The position numbers and the translations under genes were made by a program. DNA of 64,000 bases from Methylomonas sp. AM2-LC (GTDB taxonomy: Bacteria; Pseudomonadota; Gammaproteobacteria; Methylococcales; Methylomonadaceae): the NCBI RefSeq assembly GCF_039904985.1, contig NZ_CP157005.1, forward strand, positions 4,855,501 through 4,919,500, in the 5' to 3' direction. The notes beneath the pieces are model-generated. The model did no database searches. It was not told the origin of the DNA and was given only the letters and a program-made list of their open reading frames with translations. Positions 34,213 to 43,599 of the stretch are shown one piece after another. Position 1 is the stretch's first letter, and every line of letters begins with the position of its first letter.

Positions 34213-36387
34213 TTAAAACTTCATGCTCACACCCGCATTGACCGCAATCGGCGACCCTGGCGTGATATTGGTGTTATTGTCCGCATTGATGTAATACTTT
34301 TTGTCTAAAATATTTTCGATATTTACTTGCAGTTGGAGGTTTTTAGTCGCTTTGTAATAAACAGCTGCATCAAACCTAATAAAACCGGGCAAAACAACCT
34401 TATTGTCGGTGGCTGCAAACATTTTACTGCGGTATATCGATCCCAGCCCCACACCCCATTGTTCAGTAACGTCATAACGGTTCCACAACGAAAATGTATG
34501 CTCTGGAACCTGCGCCAAAGTGGCACCCGCCAATGCAGTTTTGGAAATACTTTTAGTGATTTCACCATTTTGATAGGCATAACCCCCCATAACCTTCCAG
34601 GCATCGGTAATATTACCGCTTAAACCCAGCTCTACCCCCCTCGTGCGCTGACCGTCTACCAAATACGATATTGCTGAATTATTAGGATCGGTAGCGAGAG
34701 CATTGAGGCGGTCAAGCTGGTATAGGGCCAGTGTCGCCGACAGATCGGGGTGAATATCCCATTTTGTTCCTATCTCGTAATTTCTGTATTCCTCAGGTTT
34801 CAGCGCGGCATTTGTCAGGGTAAGTGATGATAACTGGTCTCCCGCTCGCGGAACATAGGCAATACTGTAGTTGGTATACAGCGAAAAGTCGTCGCCGAAT
34901 GGCTTATAGATCAACCCGCCACGAGGTGACAGCAGATTATCGTTGGTACCCAAGCGTAGACCATTGCGATTATTGGTAAAATCAACTTCGAAGCGGTCGT
35001 AACGTAAGCCCATGATGGCTTGCCAATGTTTATTCAATTCGATTTGATCCTGCATATAACCGGCCACAATAGTTGTTATGCCATGGTTATTTGCATCCGT
35101 TGCGCTTTGTCTGAAAGTAACAGCACCACTATATTCTGGGTTTGCCAACGGCACATTAACCGAAGTCGCGTTAGCACCAACGGAAGTAAAATAACCCGTA
35201 TTACGAAAGTTATTGTTTTCCTGACGACCGAATTCCATACCCGTTAGAACTTTGTGTTTGAAAATCCCAGTATCCATTAAGAATGTCAAATCAGTTTGGT
35301 TAAAAAAGTTCTCCCGTTGATTGGCATTGTTATAGGCGCTAATTGCTACTTGGGTGCCTGCGGCATTCACCGCACTGGGATAGATATTCTGATAAAACTT
35401 ATCATAGCTCGCATAGCGAGTGCGGTTACGTACGGTTATGTCATTGCCGAAATCGTGATCAACCAAAACATTAAAAGCATCGACCCTTGCGCTGGTCCGG
35501 CTGCGATTGGGGTCCCCAAAAAATGTGGAGGCATCGGTGTTGACTGGACGCCCCTGAAAAGAGGAAATGCCGCGATCAGCCGTTCTGTCATCCTCGAAAT
35601 GCTCGTAACCCAGCGTGATTTTTGTTTGGTTACTGGCAAGCCAGGATAGCGTGGGATTAATCCCCCAGCGCCCGGCATCAAAACCGTCACGATAGCTGCG
35701 TGAATTTTCCCACATGCTAGTCATTCGCACCGCTACACTATCGTTAATTGCATGATCGAAATCGCCAGTCAATCTGTATTTATCAAAGGAACCAAACTGC
35801 ACATTCACTTCGTGCGTGTTGCTCCAATCCGCCATTTTGGTAGCACGGTTAATCAAACCACCGGAACCGCCACGACCGAAAATCATGGCATTAGGGCCTT
35901 TCAAAACGTCGACTCTTTCAATGTTGTATAGATCGCGAAAATACTGCACGTCATCACGGATGCCATCGACATACATATCCGCATTGGAACTGCTGCCACG
36001 AAAAATCGGGTTATCCCGATTACCTTCTCCTTGAGCGATTCCGACGCCCGGTACATAGCGAACGATGTCGGCTATGCTCTGCATATTTTGATCATTGATC
36101 AAATCTTGGGTTATAACAGTCAAGGATTGTGGCAGATCTATCAACGCAGTGTCGGTTTTTACTGCCGTTGTATTGGTTTTAGCTTGGTAGCCCTTTACGC
36201 TATTAGCTTTTTTATCACGAGCGGCTTTAACTTTGACGTCTTTGAGAACAGCTTCCTCGATTATTGTGTCCTCGATCACTGGGTCGGCGGCAAAAGCGGC
36301 CCCGCTTAACGCGGCACTCAATGGTATTAGTACACTCAACCGCCATTTAGCAATGACGGTATTGGATTTTGATTGATGGCTAGACAT
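34213..36387 (-). CDS. TonB-dependent siderophore receptor
   Basis: A 724-residue outer-membrane receptor. The ATG at 36387 has AGGGG ~8 bases upstream and gives a signal peptide ending GAAFA. A TonB-box-like segment lies in the linker (ETIIEEAVLKDVKV). The plug domain shows SLTVITQDLINDQN, DIVRYVPGVGIAQGEGN, VDGIRDDVQYFRD and LKGPNAMIFGRGG, typical of Fiu/FhuE-like siderophore receptors. A beta-barrel follows, ending with an aromatic residue (SMKF). TonB-ExbBD in the same operon would energise it. The substrate cannot be told from sequence. Confidence 0.92.
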   Translation of the reverse strand: MSSHQSKSNTVIAKWRLSVLIPLSAALSGAAFAADPVIEDTIIEEAVLKDVKVKAARDKKANSVKGYQAKTNTTAVKTDTALIDLPQSLTVITQDLINDQNMQSIADIVRYVPGVGIAQGEGNRDNPIFRGSSSNADMYVDGIRDDVQYFRDLYNIERVDVLKGPNAMIFGRGGSGGLINRATKMADWSNTHEVNVQFGSFDKYRLTGDFDHAINDSVAVRMTSMWENSRSYRDGFDAGRWGINPTLSWLASNQTKITLGYEHFEDDRTADRGISSFQGRPVNTDASTFFGDPNRSRTSARVDAFNVLVDHDFGNDITVRNRTRYASYDKFYQNIYPSAVNAAGTQVAISAYNNANQRENFFNQTDLTFLMDTGIFKHKVLTGMEFGRQENNNFRNTGYFTSVGANATSVNVPLANPEYSGAVTFRQSATDANNHGITTIVAGYMQDQIELNKHWQAIMGLRYDRFEVDFTNNRNGLRLGTNDNLLSPRGGLIYKPFGDDFSLYTNYSIAYVPRAGDQLSSLTLTNAALKPEEYRNYEIGTKWDIHPDLSATLALYQLDRLNALATDPNNSAISYLVDGQRTRGVELGLSGNITDAWKVMGGYAYQNGEITKSISKTALAGATLAQVPEHTFSLWNRYDVTEQWGVGLGSIYRSKMFAATDNKVVLPGFIRFDAAVYYKATKNLQLQVNIENILDKKYYINADNNTNITPGSPIAVNAGVSMKF

Positions 36388-36577
36388 AGTATTCCCCTTG
36401 CGGTTTTGCAAAATAAATGGCTGCCTGGCTGGGAATGCTGGGTGGCTGACGATTTGTTCGGTGTATGCAGTATGCTATTGGTTAGCAGCTATCTACTTTT
36501 AGCTAAGTTTAAGTTTTTGCCTTGATTAAGTATAAAAATCGCTAACAATCATTGTGAGGTTACCGGGATGGGCTTGC

Positions 36578-36808
36578 TTAATGCATTAAGGTAAACGCTT
36601 TTCGCTGGTGTGGCGATGAATGGGTTCCAGCCATCATTATTTTTGAGGCCACTTTTAACATGGATGCAAAGGCGGCGAATTGTTCAACATCGAAATGCAT
36701 GGACACGTTTTGCAGATGTAAATGCACAACACCACAGTCACGACACATCAATACCTTACCCACTTTACTGACCGCCAAACATTCATGAGTACAGGGTTGT
36801 TTATTCAT
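36578..36808 (-). CDS. Small Cys/His-rich protein of iron-uptake operon
   Basis: A 76-residue protein, MNKQPCTHECLAVSKV, with CTHEC, CRDCGVVHLHLQNVSMHF and a histidine-rich tail. The Cys pairs suggest a zinc ribbon. GGAG lies about 9 bases before the ATG. It sits between exbD and the TonB-dependent receptor. Similar small proteins recur next to ExbBD-type genes, but I know no function. Confidence 0.65.
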   Translation of the reverse strand: MNKQPCTHECLAVSKVGKVLMCRDCGVVHLHLQNVSMHFDVEQFAAFASMLKVASKIMMAGTHSSPHQRKAFTLMH

Positions 36809-36837
36809 AATCGGTTTCTCCAGGTTAATGACAAATA

Positions 36838-37263
36838 TCAGTTTTTTTCAGGTTCCGACACGAAACCGATACGGCTGACGCCAACATTGGCTAGATCGGC
36901 CAGTGTTTCCGCGATAAAGTGATAAGCCACGTTTCGGTCTGCACAAATATGCACTTCCGGCCCATCGGCTTGTTTATCAAGCGATTGCAGGCGTTGTTGC
37001 AATTGCTCCCGATTCATTGATTCTTTATTCCAAAATAATTGTCCATTACTATCAATAGCCAATTCGATAGGTTTAACTGACGTAGATTGCTGTGCTTGAC
37101 TAGTAGCTTTGGGTAAATCGATTTTCACTGCGTGCGTCATCATCGGTGCAGTTATCATGAAGATCACCAGCAATACCAACATGACATCGATGAGCGGAAT
37201 CATGTTAATTTCGGCAAGAGTATGACCGCCAGTTTTGTTCTGTTCGAAACTTCCAAATGCCAT
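36838..37263 (-). CDS. exbD: ExbD/TolR biopolymer transporter
   Basis: A 141-residue protein with one N-terminal transmembrane helix (MIPLIDVMLVLLVIFMITAP) containing the conserved aspartate (D26) of the proton channel, and a periplasmic domain ending in a TolR-like fold (VGVSRIGFVSEPEK). Its ATG overlaps the exbB stop by one base (TAATG). With ExbB it converts proton-motive force into TonB movement. Confidence 0.92.
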   Translation of the reverse strand: MAFGSFEQNKTGGHTLAEINMIPLIDVMLVLLVIFMITAPMMTHAVKIDLPKATSQAQQSTSVKPIELAIDSNGQLFWNKESMNREQLQQRLQSLDKQADGPEVHICADRNVAYHFIAETLADLANVGVSRIGFVSEPEKN

Positions 37264-38006
37264 TAGTTTTCTCCTACCACAGCCCAGCTAGATTGTTTGC
37301 ACAATATAGAATTATTGGCAACCGAATTGATTGCCGAACCGATAGTCAGAAAGGCAAACAAGTCATGAGCAAATGCATCCAGTTGTGCCAACAACATCCG
37401 ATTAGATCTTACACAATCGTTGTAAGCCAACAGTGCCGGTATCGCAACCGCTAAACCTAGACCAGTCATGATCAAGGCCTCACCAACTGGGCCGGCGATT
37501 TGCTCCAGGGTTCCTTGTCCGTTTTGGCCTATGCCGAGTAAGGCGTGATAAACACCCCATACTGTACCGAACAAACCAACGAAGGGCGCAGTGCTGGCAA
37601 TCGATGCCAGAATAGTTAAACCCCACTCCAGTTTTACGGTTTCTTCATCAATGATTCGACGCATTGCGCGTATCAAGAACTCACCTGCGGAACCCGCTTC
37701 CTGTAAACGTTGAACACCATGAGCGGCATGCTGTCGAGTGGCATTGATAGCGTGGAGGGTTAGATTCGCAAACGGCTCCTGATCGTGCTGTTGATTCAAG
37801 TTTTGCGCTACCTCATCCAGTGAAGCAGCATCCCAAAATTCAATCAAAAACTGCCGGGTTCGACGGCGTGTACACAAACCTTGCCAAGCTTTGATTAGAA
37901 TAAAATACCAACTGCTAATCGACATGACGATCAACAACGAAAATAGGACTTGCCCGACACCATCGCTTTGTGACAAAAAATGACTGAGATTTTCGTTAAA
38001 CGACAT
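37263..38006 (-). CDS. exbB: ExbB/TolQ/MotA proton-channel protein
   Basis: A 247-residue inner-membrane protein with three predicted transmembrane segments (~15-37, ~125-150, ~170-192). It has the family signature GLFGTVWGVYHALLGI and GPVGEALIMTGLGLAVAIPA. Together with ExbD it forms the motor that energises TonB. It starts 4 bp after tonB and is co-transcribed with it. Confidence 0.93.
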   Translation of the reverse strand: MSFNENLSHFLSQSDGVGQVLFSLLIVMSISSWYFILIKAWQGLCTRRRTRQFLIEFWDAASLDEVAQNLNQQHDQEPFANLTLHAINATRQHAAHGVQRLQEAGSAGEFLIRAMRRIIDEETVKLEWGLTILASIASTAPFVGLFGTVWGVYHALLGIGQNGQGTLEQIAGPVGEALIMTGLGLAVAIPALLAYNDCVRSNRMLLAQLDAFAHDLFAFLTIGSAINSVANNSILCKQSSWAVVGEN

Positions 38007-38010
38007 AGTT

Positions 38011-38799
38011 TTATCCTTCTAGACTAAATGAAATAGGTACTAACACCCAAGCGGCGACGGCCTGATCTGCGTGTTTCGCTGGCACGAAGCGCCACTGTTT
38101 GACAGTTTCAAGGGCGACGTTGTCCAATCGATCATGCCCACTGGTTTTACGTAATATGATTTGCGCAACGCTACCATCCGCATTGATTAATGCACGCAAT
38201 AACACCTTGCCTTGTTCGCCAAGTCGGCGCGATTGCGTTGGATAAATCGGTGCAGGGTTATCGAGGTAATCGGCGTTAAGATTCGGCAACGTTATGCTGG
38301 TTGGAGCGTTATCAGTGTGGATTGAATTGGAGTCAGCTCTGGTCGCTATAGCCTGATCAACTTCGGATGCATCCAAAGATAATGGGGCTGGTAGCTCACT
38401 AATGGGCACGGGCATCAACGATTCCTGCTCATTGTTAGTCGCGATAATCGACTTAGGCTTACTGACTGGCAGCGTAGCTTTAGATTTGTTTTTAATCGGT
38501 TCAACGTTGGGTTTTATTGACGTTGGTTGTGCTTGAATCGCAGGCGATGATGATGCAATGTTCGGCGCACTGACCCAGTTAACCATAATAGCTGTTGATG
38601 GCATGTCTATTTGCTTGGGTTTAGCATCATCCATCAATCCAAGCAAAACCAAATGCAGAACAGCAGCCATGATCAAGCCTAAGTAGTTTAAAGCGTTTTT
38701 TAGCCGGAAACTGAAGCGAGCATGGCTAAAAGCTGACGATTGCCGATTTGGCGCATTAGCCACTGCTAAAAATTGCAGTAAACAGAGTTGTGGAATCAT
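38011..38799 (-). CDS. tonB: TonB energy-transduction protein
   Basis: A 262-residue protein with an N-terminal membrane anchor (~residues 37-52, LGLIMAAVLHLVLLGLM), a periplasmic linker and a C-terminal TonB domain (NPAPIYPTQSRRLGEQGKVLLRALI split by family motifs; GHDRLDNVALETVKQWRFVPA). It spans the periplasm to drive the TonB-dependent receptor of this operon. The linker is less proline-rich than in enteric TonB. Confidence 0.9.
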   Translation of the reverse strand: MIPQLCLLQFLAVANAPNRQSSAFSHARFSFRLKNALNYLGLIMAAVLHLVLLGLMDDAKPKQIDMPSTAIMVNWVSAPNIASSSPAIQAQPTSIKPNVEPIKNKSKATLPVSKPKSIIATNNEQESLMPVPISELPAPLSLDASEVDQAIATRADSNSIHTDNAPTSITLPNLNADYLDNPAPIYPTQSRRLGEQGKVLLRALINADGSVAQIILRKTSGHDRLDNVALETVKQWRFVPAKHADQAVAAWVLVPISFSLEG

Positions 38800-38876
38800 A
38801 GTGCCTCGCGCTTTGCTGGTTTAAAACAATTGGCTGGCTACCGATGGGGGGCTGGCTGAGTACTGTAAAAAATGTT

Positions 38877-39068
38877 TTATTTGGTTAAAATCAGTTTTCC
38901 GTTACTGGTAATGCGCAGGCGATAGTTTTCGCCATTGTGTTCAATAATGACTTCGGTTTGTGTCGCGAACAATTGCTGGCTACTAATTCTGTAGCGGCTA
39001 GCGTTTTGATCGCAATGTTCTGGGCTAGTTATGCCTTGAACAGTGTGTTTATTGAACGTATGTGTCAT
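38877..39068 (-). CDS. hemP: HemP-like hemin-uptake protein
   Basis: A 63-residue protein whose C-terminal half (RISSQQLFATQTEVIIEHNGENYRLRIT split into family-like blocks ending GKLILTK) matches the small HemP family. HemP proteins are Fur-controlled first genes of iron or haem operons. This fits its place directly behind the Fur palindrome and ahead of tonB-exbBD. The function is otherwise inferred. Confidence 0.8.
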   Translation of the reverse strand: MTHTFNKHTVQGITSPEHCDQNASRYRISSQQLFATQTEVIIEHNGENYRLRITSNGKLILTK

Positions 39069-39194
39069 ATGTTAAATTGATATCAATAATATTGCAGTTG
39101 CTGTCATTGATTACTTTGCTGTTCCAAGAGCAATCTGCTGACTTTTTGCCAATAGCGCTGAAGCTGCAGATACATCAAAGCAATCACCGCATGC

Positions 39195-39215
39195 AAATGA
39201 TAATTATTATCATTT
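39195..39215. promoter_or_regulatory. Fur box
   Basis: A perfect 21-bp palindrome AAATGATAAT-T-ATTATCATTT, close to the Fur consensus GATAATGATAATCATTATC. It lies ~127 bp before hemP on one side and ~210 bp before the threonine-kinase-like gene on the other. It implies iron repression of the hemP-tonB operon. Confidence 0.85.
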
Positions 39216-39251
39216 ATAAAGTCAAGAATAAATTCACTCCCATGTCTCTTT

Positions 39252-39272
39252 AAATTTATCATTGATAAATTT
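39252..39272. promoter_or_regulatory. Second AT-rich palindrome, possible secondary Fur site
   Basis: AAATTTATC-ATT-GATAAATTT is an exact inverted repeat 36 bp beyond the main Fur box. It shares TATCATTGATA with Fur-type sites and may serve the rightward gene. This is weaker than the first site. Confidence 0.4.
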
Positions 39273-39424
39273 CATGTCCACACAAGATCAAACTCAAAGT
39301 GCCTGCTGAGAAATATTAAAATAGGCGTGGATTAAGAAGACTAAATGGAGTTTTATTACCACTCTATTAAAATAACATTTATCATTGGCATTCAACAAAA
39401 GCCAATCACTGATAGCCCCCATTC

Positions 39425-40396
39425 ATGGAAAACCTATTATTTATAGATAATAATGATCATCGCCGACGTATTATTAGGGATTACAACTCAATAAAATCAG
39501 AAACCCGCTCTAGTTTCATCAATGGTACAGGAATGGCTTTTGGGCATCATGGAGAGCTCATTCAAGGTGCCGTCAAAGATAAGCTAAAAGGAAACAGACG
39601 CTTCCTTGTTACATTACCTTGGAGAAAGGTCCATTCCCATGTCAATTTTGTTCCAATTAAAAATTGCGGTCTATTTGTTAATCCTAATTGGAAAACAAAG
39701 TCACATAAGGCTGCTAGGCTTACATTAAATTATTTAGGTATCTATGGTTATGGCGGCTATCTAACTATTCATGCAAAAGCACTCCCAGAACAGGGTTTTG
39801 GCTCATCTACCAGTGATGTGGTTGCTACAATAAGATCGGTAGCCGACGCCTGTAATCAAACTTTAACACCCTATGAAATTTGTTCTATTGCAATAGAATC
39901 GGAATTCGCCTGTGATCCAATCATGTTTGAAGATGAACCAGTGGTATTTTGTCAACGAGAGGGGGTGATAATGGAGCATCTATTAAAAAAATTACCACCG
40001 ACTTTCGTTGTCGGTTTTAATACTTCAGACTCTGGAAAAGGCGTATCCACTCTAAATCATCCTTTACCTGACTATAATCATCAAGAAATGATCACTTTTC
40101 GGCATTTGCTTGAGCAGCTAAAAATTGCTATTAACGATCAATCCGTTCAACTGCTTGGCGAAGTGGCGACAAAAAGCGCTCACATCAACCAACAGTTTTT
40201 ACCGAAACCCAATTTTGAAGCATTATTGAATATTCTTAATGAAACTGGGGCTTGTGGCCTTCAAATTGCTCATAGTGGAAACATTGCCGGTTTCTTGCTT
40301 GACCCTAATGATAGCTATCTAATAAAACGCTATTTAAATATGCGTAATGAATTGGCTAACGTTGGAATCAAGAATATTTGGCATTTCATTACTTAA
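39425..40396 (+). CDS. GHMP-family kinase, probable L-threonine kinase (PduX-like)
   Basis: A 323-residue GHMP kinase with GHHGELIQGAV near residue 40 (PduX-type GELIQG), the ATP-binding motif LPEQGFGSSTSDV (~residues 121-133) and a C-terminal HSGNIAGFLLD motif. PduX phosphorylates L-threonine to make the aminopropanol linker of cobalamin. That fits its place just before the B12 riboswitch and cobalamin operon. It is upstream of the riboswitch, so it is under separate control, perhaps linked to the Fur region. No clear ribosome site is seen before the ATG. Another small-molecule kinase activity is possible. Confidence 0.7.
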   Translation: MENLLFIDNNDHRRRIIRDYNSIKSETRSSFINGTGMAFGHHGELIQGAVKDKLKGNRRFLVTLPWRKVHSHVNFVPIKNCGLFVNPNWKTKSHKAARLTLNYLGIYGYGGYLTIHAKALPEQGFGSSTSDVVATIRSVADACNQTLTPYEICSIAIESEFACDPIMFEDEPVVFCQREGVIMEHLLKKLPPTFVVGFNTSDSGKGVSTLNHPLPDYNHQEMITFRHLLEQLKIAINDQSVQLLGEVATKSAHINQQFLPKPNFEALLNILNETGACGLQIAHSGNIAGFLLDPNDSYLIKRYLNMRNELANVGIKNIWHFIT

Positions 40397-40449
40397 AATA
40401 GCCTTATTCGGTTTAATTGACCTTATCTACTAACCAGATATATAATCCA

Positions 40450-40640
40450 ATCCAAGTTAGAAGGTTCCCGCGTAGTGCGGGTGAAACTGGAAGTCGGTTC
40501 AAAGCCGACGCTGCCCCCGCAACGGTAAGTGATTTTGTCACAAGTCCGGAGACAGGCCTCTAGCTATAACAGCAGTATCGCGGAGGGTGATCTGTCAAAC
40601 GTTAGCTTTAGGCTGGTCGTTCTGCGCTGTTATTAATTAA
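40450..40640 (+). ncRNA. Cobalamin riboswitch
   Basis: The conserved B12 element is plain: GGGTGAAACTGGAAGTC near 40479, the B12 box GCCGACGCTGCCCCCGC (40504-40520) with AACGGTAAGTG following, then AAGTCCGGAGACAGGCC near 40542. A closing arm and expression platform extend to the cbtB start at 40660. When adenosylcobalamin is plentiful it should shut off the downstream cbtB-cbi/cob operon. Confidence 0.95.
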
Positions 40641-40659
40641 CCAGACTCGGGAAACGACC

Positions 40660-40836
40660 ATGAAAACACTTTCTGCATCCGCTGTAATTTCTTCCTCTAA
40701 ATTTTTGCCCGGTTTAAGCGCCATCCTTTTGGGTTTAACCCTTATTTTAGGTGTTGGCTTTATGCAAGACGCCAATAACTATTTGCATAACGCAGCTCAC
40801 GATAGTAGACATAGCGCCGCTTTTCCTTGCCATTAA
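40660..40836 (+). CDS. cbtB: Cobalt transporter subunit CbtB
   Basis: A 58-residue protein with a single transmembrane helix (LSAILLGLTLILGVGFM) and the family's C-terminal histidine motif (NAAHDSRHSAAFPCH). It is the first gene after the B12 riboswitch. CbtAB is a predicted cobalt uptake system defined by co-occurrence with B12 riboswitches. cbtA follows after 2 bp. Confidence 0.92.
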   Translation: MKTLSASAVISSSKFLPGLSAILLGLTLILGVGFMQDANNYLHNAAHDSRHSAAFPCH

Positions 40837-40838
40837 TT

Positions 40839-41492
40839 GTGGCTGATTTCCGCAAGCTGGTAGCTGCATCGCTACTCATCGGTCTGTTAGCTGGCCTTTT
40901 CTTAAGCCTGTTGCAGCATTATCAGATCCAACCCTTAATTCTGGCAGCAGAACGCTTTGAAACGCCAATAACTGATCACGCTCATGACTGGCAACCCGAA
41001 GACGGAGCACAACGAATTGGCTTCACCATTCTTTTTAACTGCCTGACTGGTTTTGGTTTTGCATTATTGATCAGTAGTGCCATGTATTGGAAAAATGACT
41101 ATAGATACTCACAAGCAGTACTGTGGACAATAGCCGGTTATCTGGTGTTTTTCGGAGCTCCAGCACTAGGTTTGCCACCCGAACTGCCAGGAACGGACAG
41201 CGCAGAATTGCAGAGTAGGCAAGCTTGGTGGCTATTTACCTCAATTGCCACTTCTATTGGATTGTATGGTCTTTTTTTCGGTAAAAATCTTTGGCTACAA
41301 CTGGCTAGTGTTACCTTGATGGCTGCTCCACATCTGGTTGGAGCGCCACACCCAGATATCATGCAATCATCGGCACCCGAGGCTTTACAACAACGTTTTG
41401 TCTGGATGTCTGTGATCACTAATGGTTTGTTTTGGTTGGCTTTAGGTGTGTTTTCAGGCTGGTATTTGCCAAAAGTAAACTTTAAATCATGA
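40839..41492 (+). CDS. cbtA: Cobalt transporter subunit CbtA
   Basis: A 217-residue membrane protein with about five transmembrane helices (ASLLIGLLAGLFLSLL; IGFTILFNCLTGFGFALLI; GYLVFFGAPALGLPPELPG; later two). The loop motif PPELPGTDSAEL is characteristic of CbtA. The GTG at 40839 is preferred; a TTG at 40827 would overlap cbtB. Its stop overlaps the next gene's ATG. Confidence 0.9.
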   Translation: MADFRKLVAASLLIGLLAGLFLSLLQHYQIQPLILAAERFETPITDHAHDWQPEDGAQRIGFTILFNCLTGFGFALLISSAMYWKNDYRYSQAVLWTIAGYLVFFGAPALGLPPELPGTDSAELQSRQAWWLFTSIATSIGLYGLFFGKNLWLQLASVTLMAAPHLVGAPHPDIMQSSAPEALQQRFVWMSVITNGLFWLALGVFSGWYLPKVNFKS

Positions 41493-42790
41493 TGGTTTCC
41501 TCTCAGACTCGGCACTGCCCAGCAATACTGATCAGCGCACCTGCATCAGGACAAGGCAAAACAACTGTTACGGCTGCCATGGCCTATTATCATAGGCTGC
41601 AAAACCTCAAGGTACGCGTATTCAAGACTGGCCCCGACTTTATCGATCCGCAGATTTTAGCGTATGCCTCAGCGCAGCCTGTGTATCAGTTAGATTTATG
41701 GATGATGGGTGTAAAGCATTGCCAAGAGTTATTGTTTCGTGCAGCGGCTGAAGCAGATGTCATATTGATTGAAGGGGTAATGGGGCTATTCGATGGCGAG
41801 AGCAGCAGTGCCGATTTAGCTCAAATAATGGGGATACCAATAGCCGCCGTTATTGATGCCCAAGGCATGGCGCAAACATTTTCTGCTATTGCGTTTGGCT
41901 TGGCAAACTACCGTTCTCAACTAGCATTTGCGGGTGTAATTGCCAATAAAGTGGGTAGTATAGGACATGCAAAATTGTTAGAGGAATCTCTGCCGAAATC
42001 CATGCCATTGCTTGCAGCAATGATGAAAGACGCAGCGGTGGCATTACCCTCGCGGCATTTGGGATTACTTCAGGCTTCTGAAATTAGTGACTTGGATGAA
42101 CGGTTGAATCACGCAGCCGAATTATTGACCAGTGCAGCACCCTGCAAATTACCCGAATCCGTTGCTTTTGAGTACATTGAATCAAAACGCTTGCCACAGC
42201 TACTGATAGGCAAAAAAATTGCTGTTGCCCATGATGCTGCGTTTTCATTCATCTATCAAGCTAACCTCGATTGCTTAGAGGCAATGGGGGCCGAACTGCA
42301 ATTTTTTTCACCATTGCTTGATCAAGCATTACCCACCGCTGACAGTATTTACTTACCAGGTGGCTACCCAGAATTGTATTTGCAGACTTTAGCCGAAAAT
42401 AAGGCAATGCAAGACGCTTTGCGTCTGCATCATCAGGCAGGCAAACCGATTTACGCCGAATGCGGCGGCTTTCTTTATTTACTGGAAAGCTTAACCGATT
42501 GTGATGGAAATAAAGCCTCTATGGTGGGCTTATTGCCCGGCAGCGCTAGAATGCAATCCAAACTCGTTAATCTTGGTATGCATAGCTTACAGCTGGATAA
42601 AGGTGAAATTCGTGGGCATAGCTTCCACCATTCTCTATTGGAAATAGCCATACAACCATTTGCTGTATCGGTTCCACAGCGCAACCGTAATTGTAGCGAA
42701 GATTTTTTCCAACTGGGGCGTTTACAAGCCACTTACCTGCACCTCTATTTCCCATTCAATGCGCAGCTGGCCGCAGGATTTTTTCTATGA
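41489..42790 (+). CDS. cbiA: Cobyrinic acid a,c-diamide synthase
   Basis: A 433-residue ATP-dependent amidotransferase: N-terminal dethiobiotin-synthetase-like fold with Walker A APASGQGKTT (~residues 17-26) and a GATase domain with LPGGYPELY and the catalytic cysteine in YAECGGFLYL. The C-terminus contains GHSFHHS and TYLHLYF. It amidates the a and c side chains of the corrin ring with glutamine. Also known as cobB. Confidence 0.93.
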   Translation: MMVSSQTRHCPAILISAPASGQGKTTVTAAMAYYHRLQNLKVRVFKTGPDFIDPQILAYASAQPVYQLDLWMMGVKHCQELLFRAAAEADVILIEGVMGLFDGESSSADLAQIMGIPIAAVIDAQGMAQTFSAIAFGLANYRSQLAFAGVIANKVGSIGHAKLLEESLPKSMPLLAAMMKDAAVALPSRHLGLLQASEISDLDERLNHAAELLTSAAPCKLPESVAFEYIESKRLPQLLIGKKIAVAHDAAFSFIYQANLDCLEAMGAELQFFSPLLDQALPTADSIYLPGGYPELYLQTLAENKAMQDALRLHHQAGKPIYAECGGFLYLLESLTDCDGNKASMVGLLPGSARMQSKLVNLGMHSLQLDKGEIRGHSFHHSLLEIAIQPFAVSVPQRNRNCSEDFFQLGRLQATYLHLYFPFNAQLAAGFFL

Positions 42791-43599
42791 TTAATCAACT
42801 TCCTGCAAGGGTTTGGTTTGTGGGTGCAGGGCCTGGTGATGTCGATTTAATCACGGTCAAGGGCAGAGATTTGATTGCTCGTGCAGATGCAATTTTGTTT
42901 GCTGGCTCACTTGTTCAATCTGCAGCAACACAATGGGCACCTGCCCATTGCCTGATTAAAGATTCAAAAGAGATGAGGCTGGAACAAATTACCGACTGGC
43001 TCATTGAACAAGCCCAACCTGGAAAAGTAGTCATTCGTTTACAGACTGGCGACCCAGGGCTTTACGGGGCATTGATTGAAATGGTGCAGCCTTTGGACAA
43101 AGCCAACATTAGCGTAGAGGTAGTTCCTGGCGTATCGTCTGCATTTGCGGCTATGGCTTGTGCCGTTGAGAGCCTGACTTTACCGGAAGTGACCCAGACA
43201 GTGATATTAACTCGCGTTGAAGGTCGTACGCCGATGCCTGAAGGCGAGTCCTTGCAAGAACTGGCCAGCCATCATACAACGCTTTGTTTGTTTTTATCGA
43301 TCACTCTTTTGTCTAGCATCGAACATGAGCTAAAAGCTGCCGGTTGGGCTGAAGATGCAACGGTACTTGTGGTACACAAAGCCAGTTGGCCAGACGAACA
43401 GCAGATTATTCGCGGCACTCTCGCCAATATTCGCGACAAATGCCGTGAGGCCAAAATCAACAGCCAAGCCATGATAATTATAAGTCCAACACTAGGCGCT
43501 CGCCACTGGCCCGATTTAAAAAAATCAAAACTCTACGACGCCGGTTTCACGCATCGATTTCGCCGTGCGGAGCGCATATCTAACAAGGAACAATCATGA
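42787..43599 (+). CDS. cbiF: Precorrin-4 / cobalt-precorrin-4 C11-methyltransferase
   Basis: A 270-residue tetrapyrrole methylase: VWFVGAGPGDVDLITVKG at the N-terminus, RLQTGDPGLYGAL, VVPGVSSAFAAMA and TRVEGRTPMPEGESL, the last typical of CobM/CbiF. It transfers a methyl group from AdoMet to C11. It overlaps neighbours by 4 bp at both ends. Confidence 0.92.
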   Translation: MINQLPARVWFVGAGPGDVDLITVKGRDLIARADAILFAGSLVQSAATQWAPAHCLIKDSKEMRLEQITDWLIEQAQPGKVVIRLQTGDPGLYGALIEMVQPLDKANISVEVVPGVSSAFAAMACAVESLTLPEVTQTVILTRVEGRTPMPEGESLQELASHHTTLCLFLSITLLSSIEHELKAAGWAEDATVLVVHKASWPDEQQIIRGTLANIRDKCREAKINSQAMIIISPTLGARHWPDLKKSKLYDAGFTHRFRRAERISNKEQS

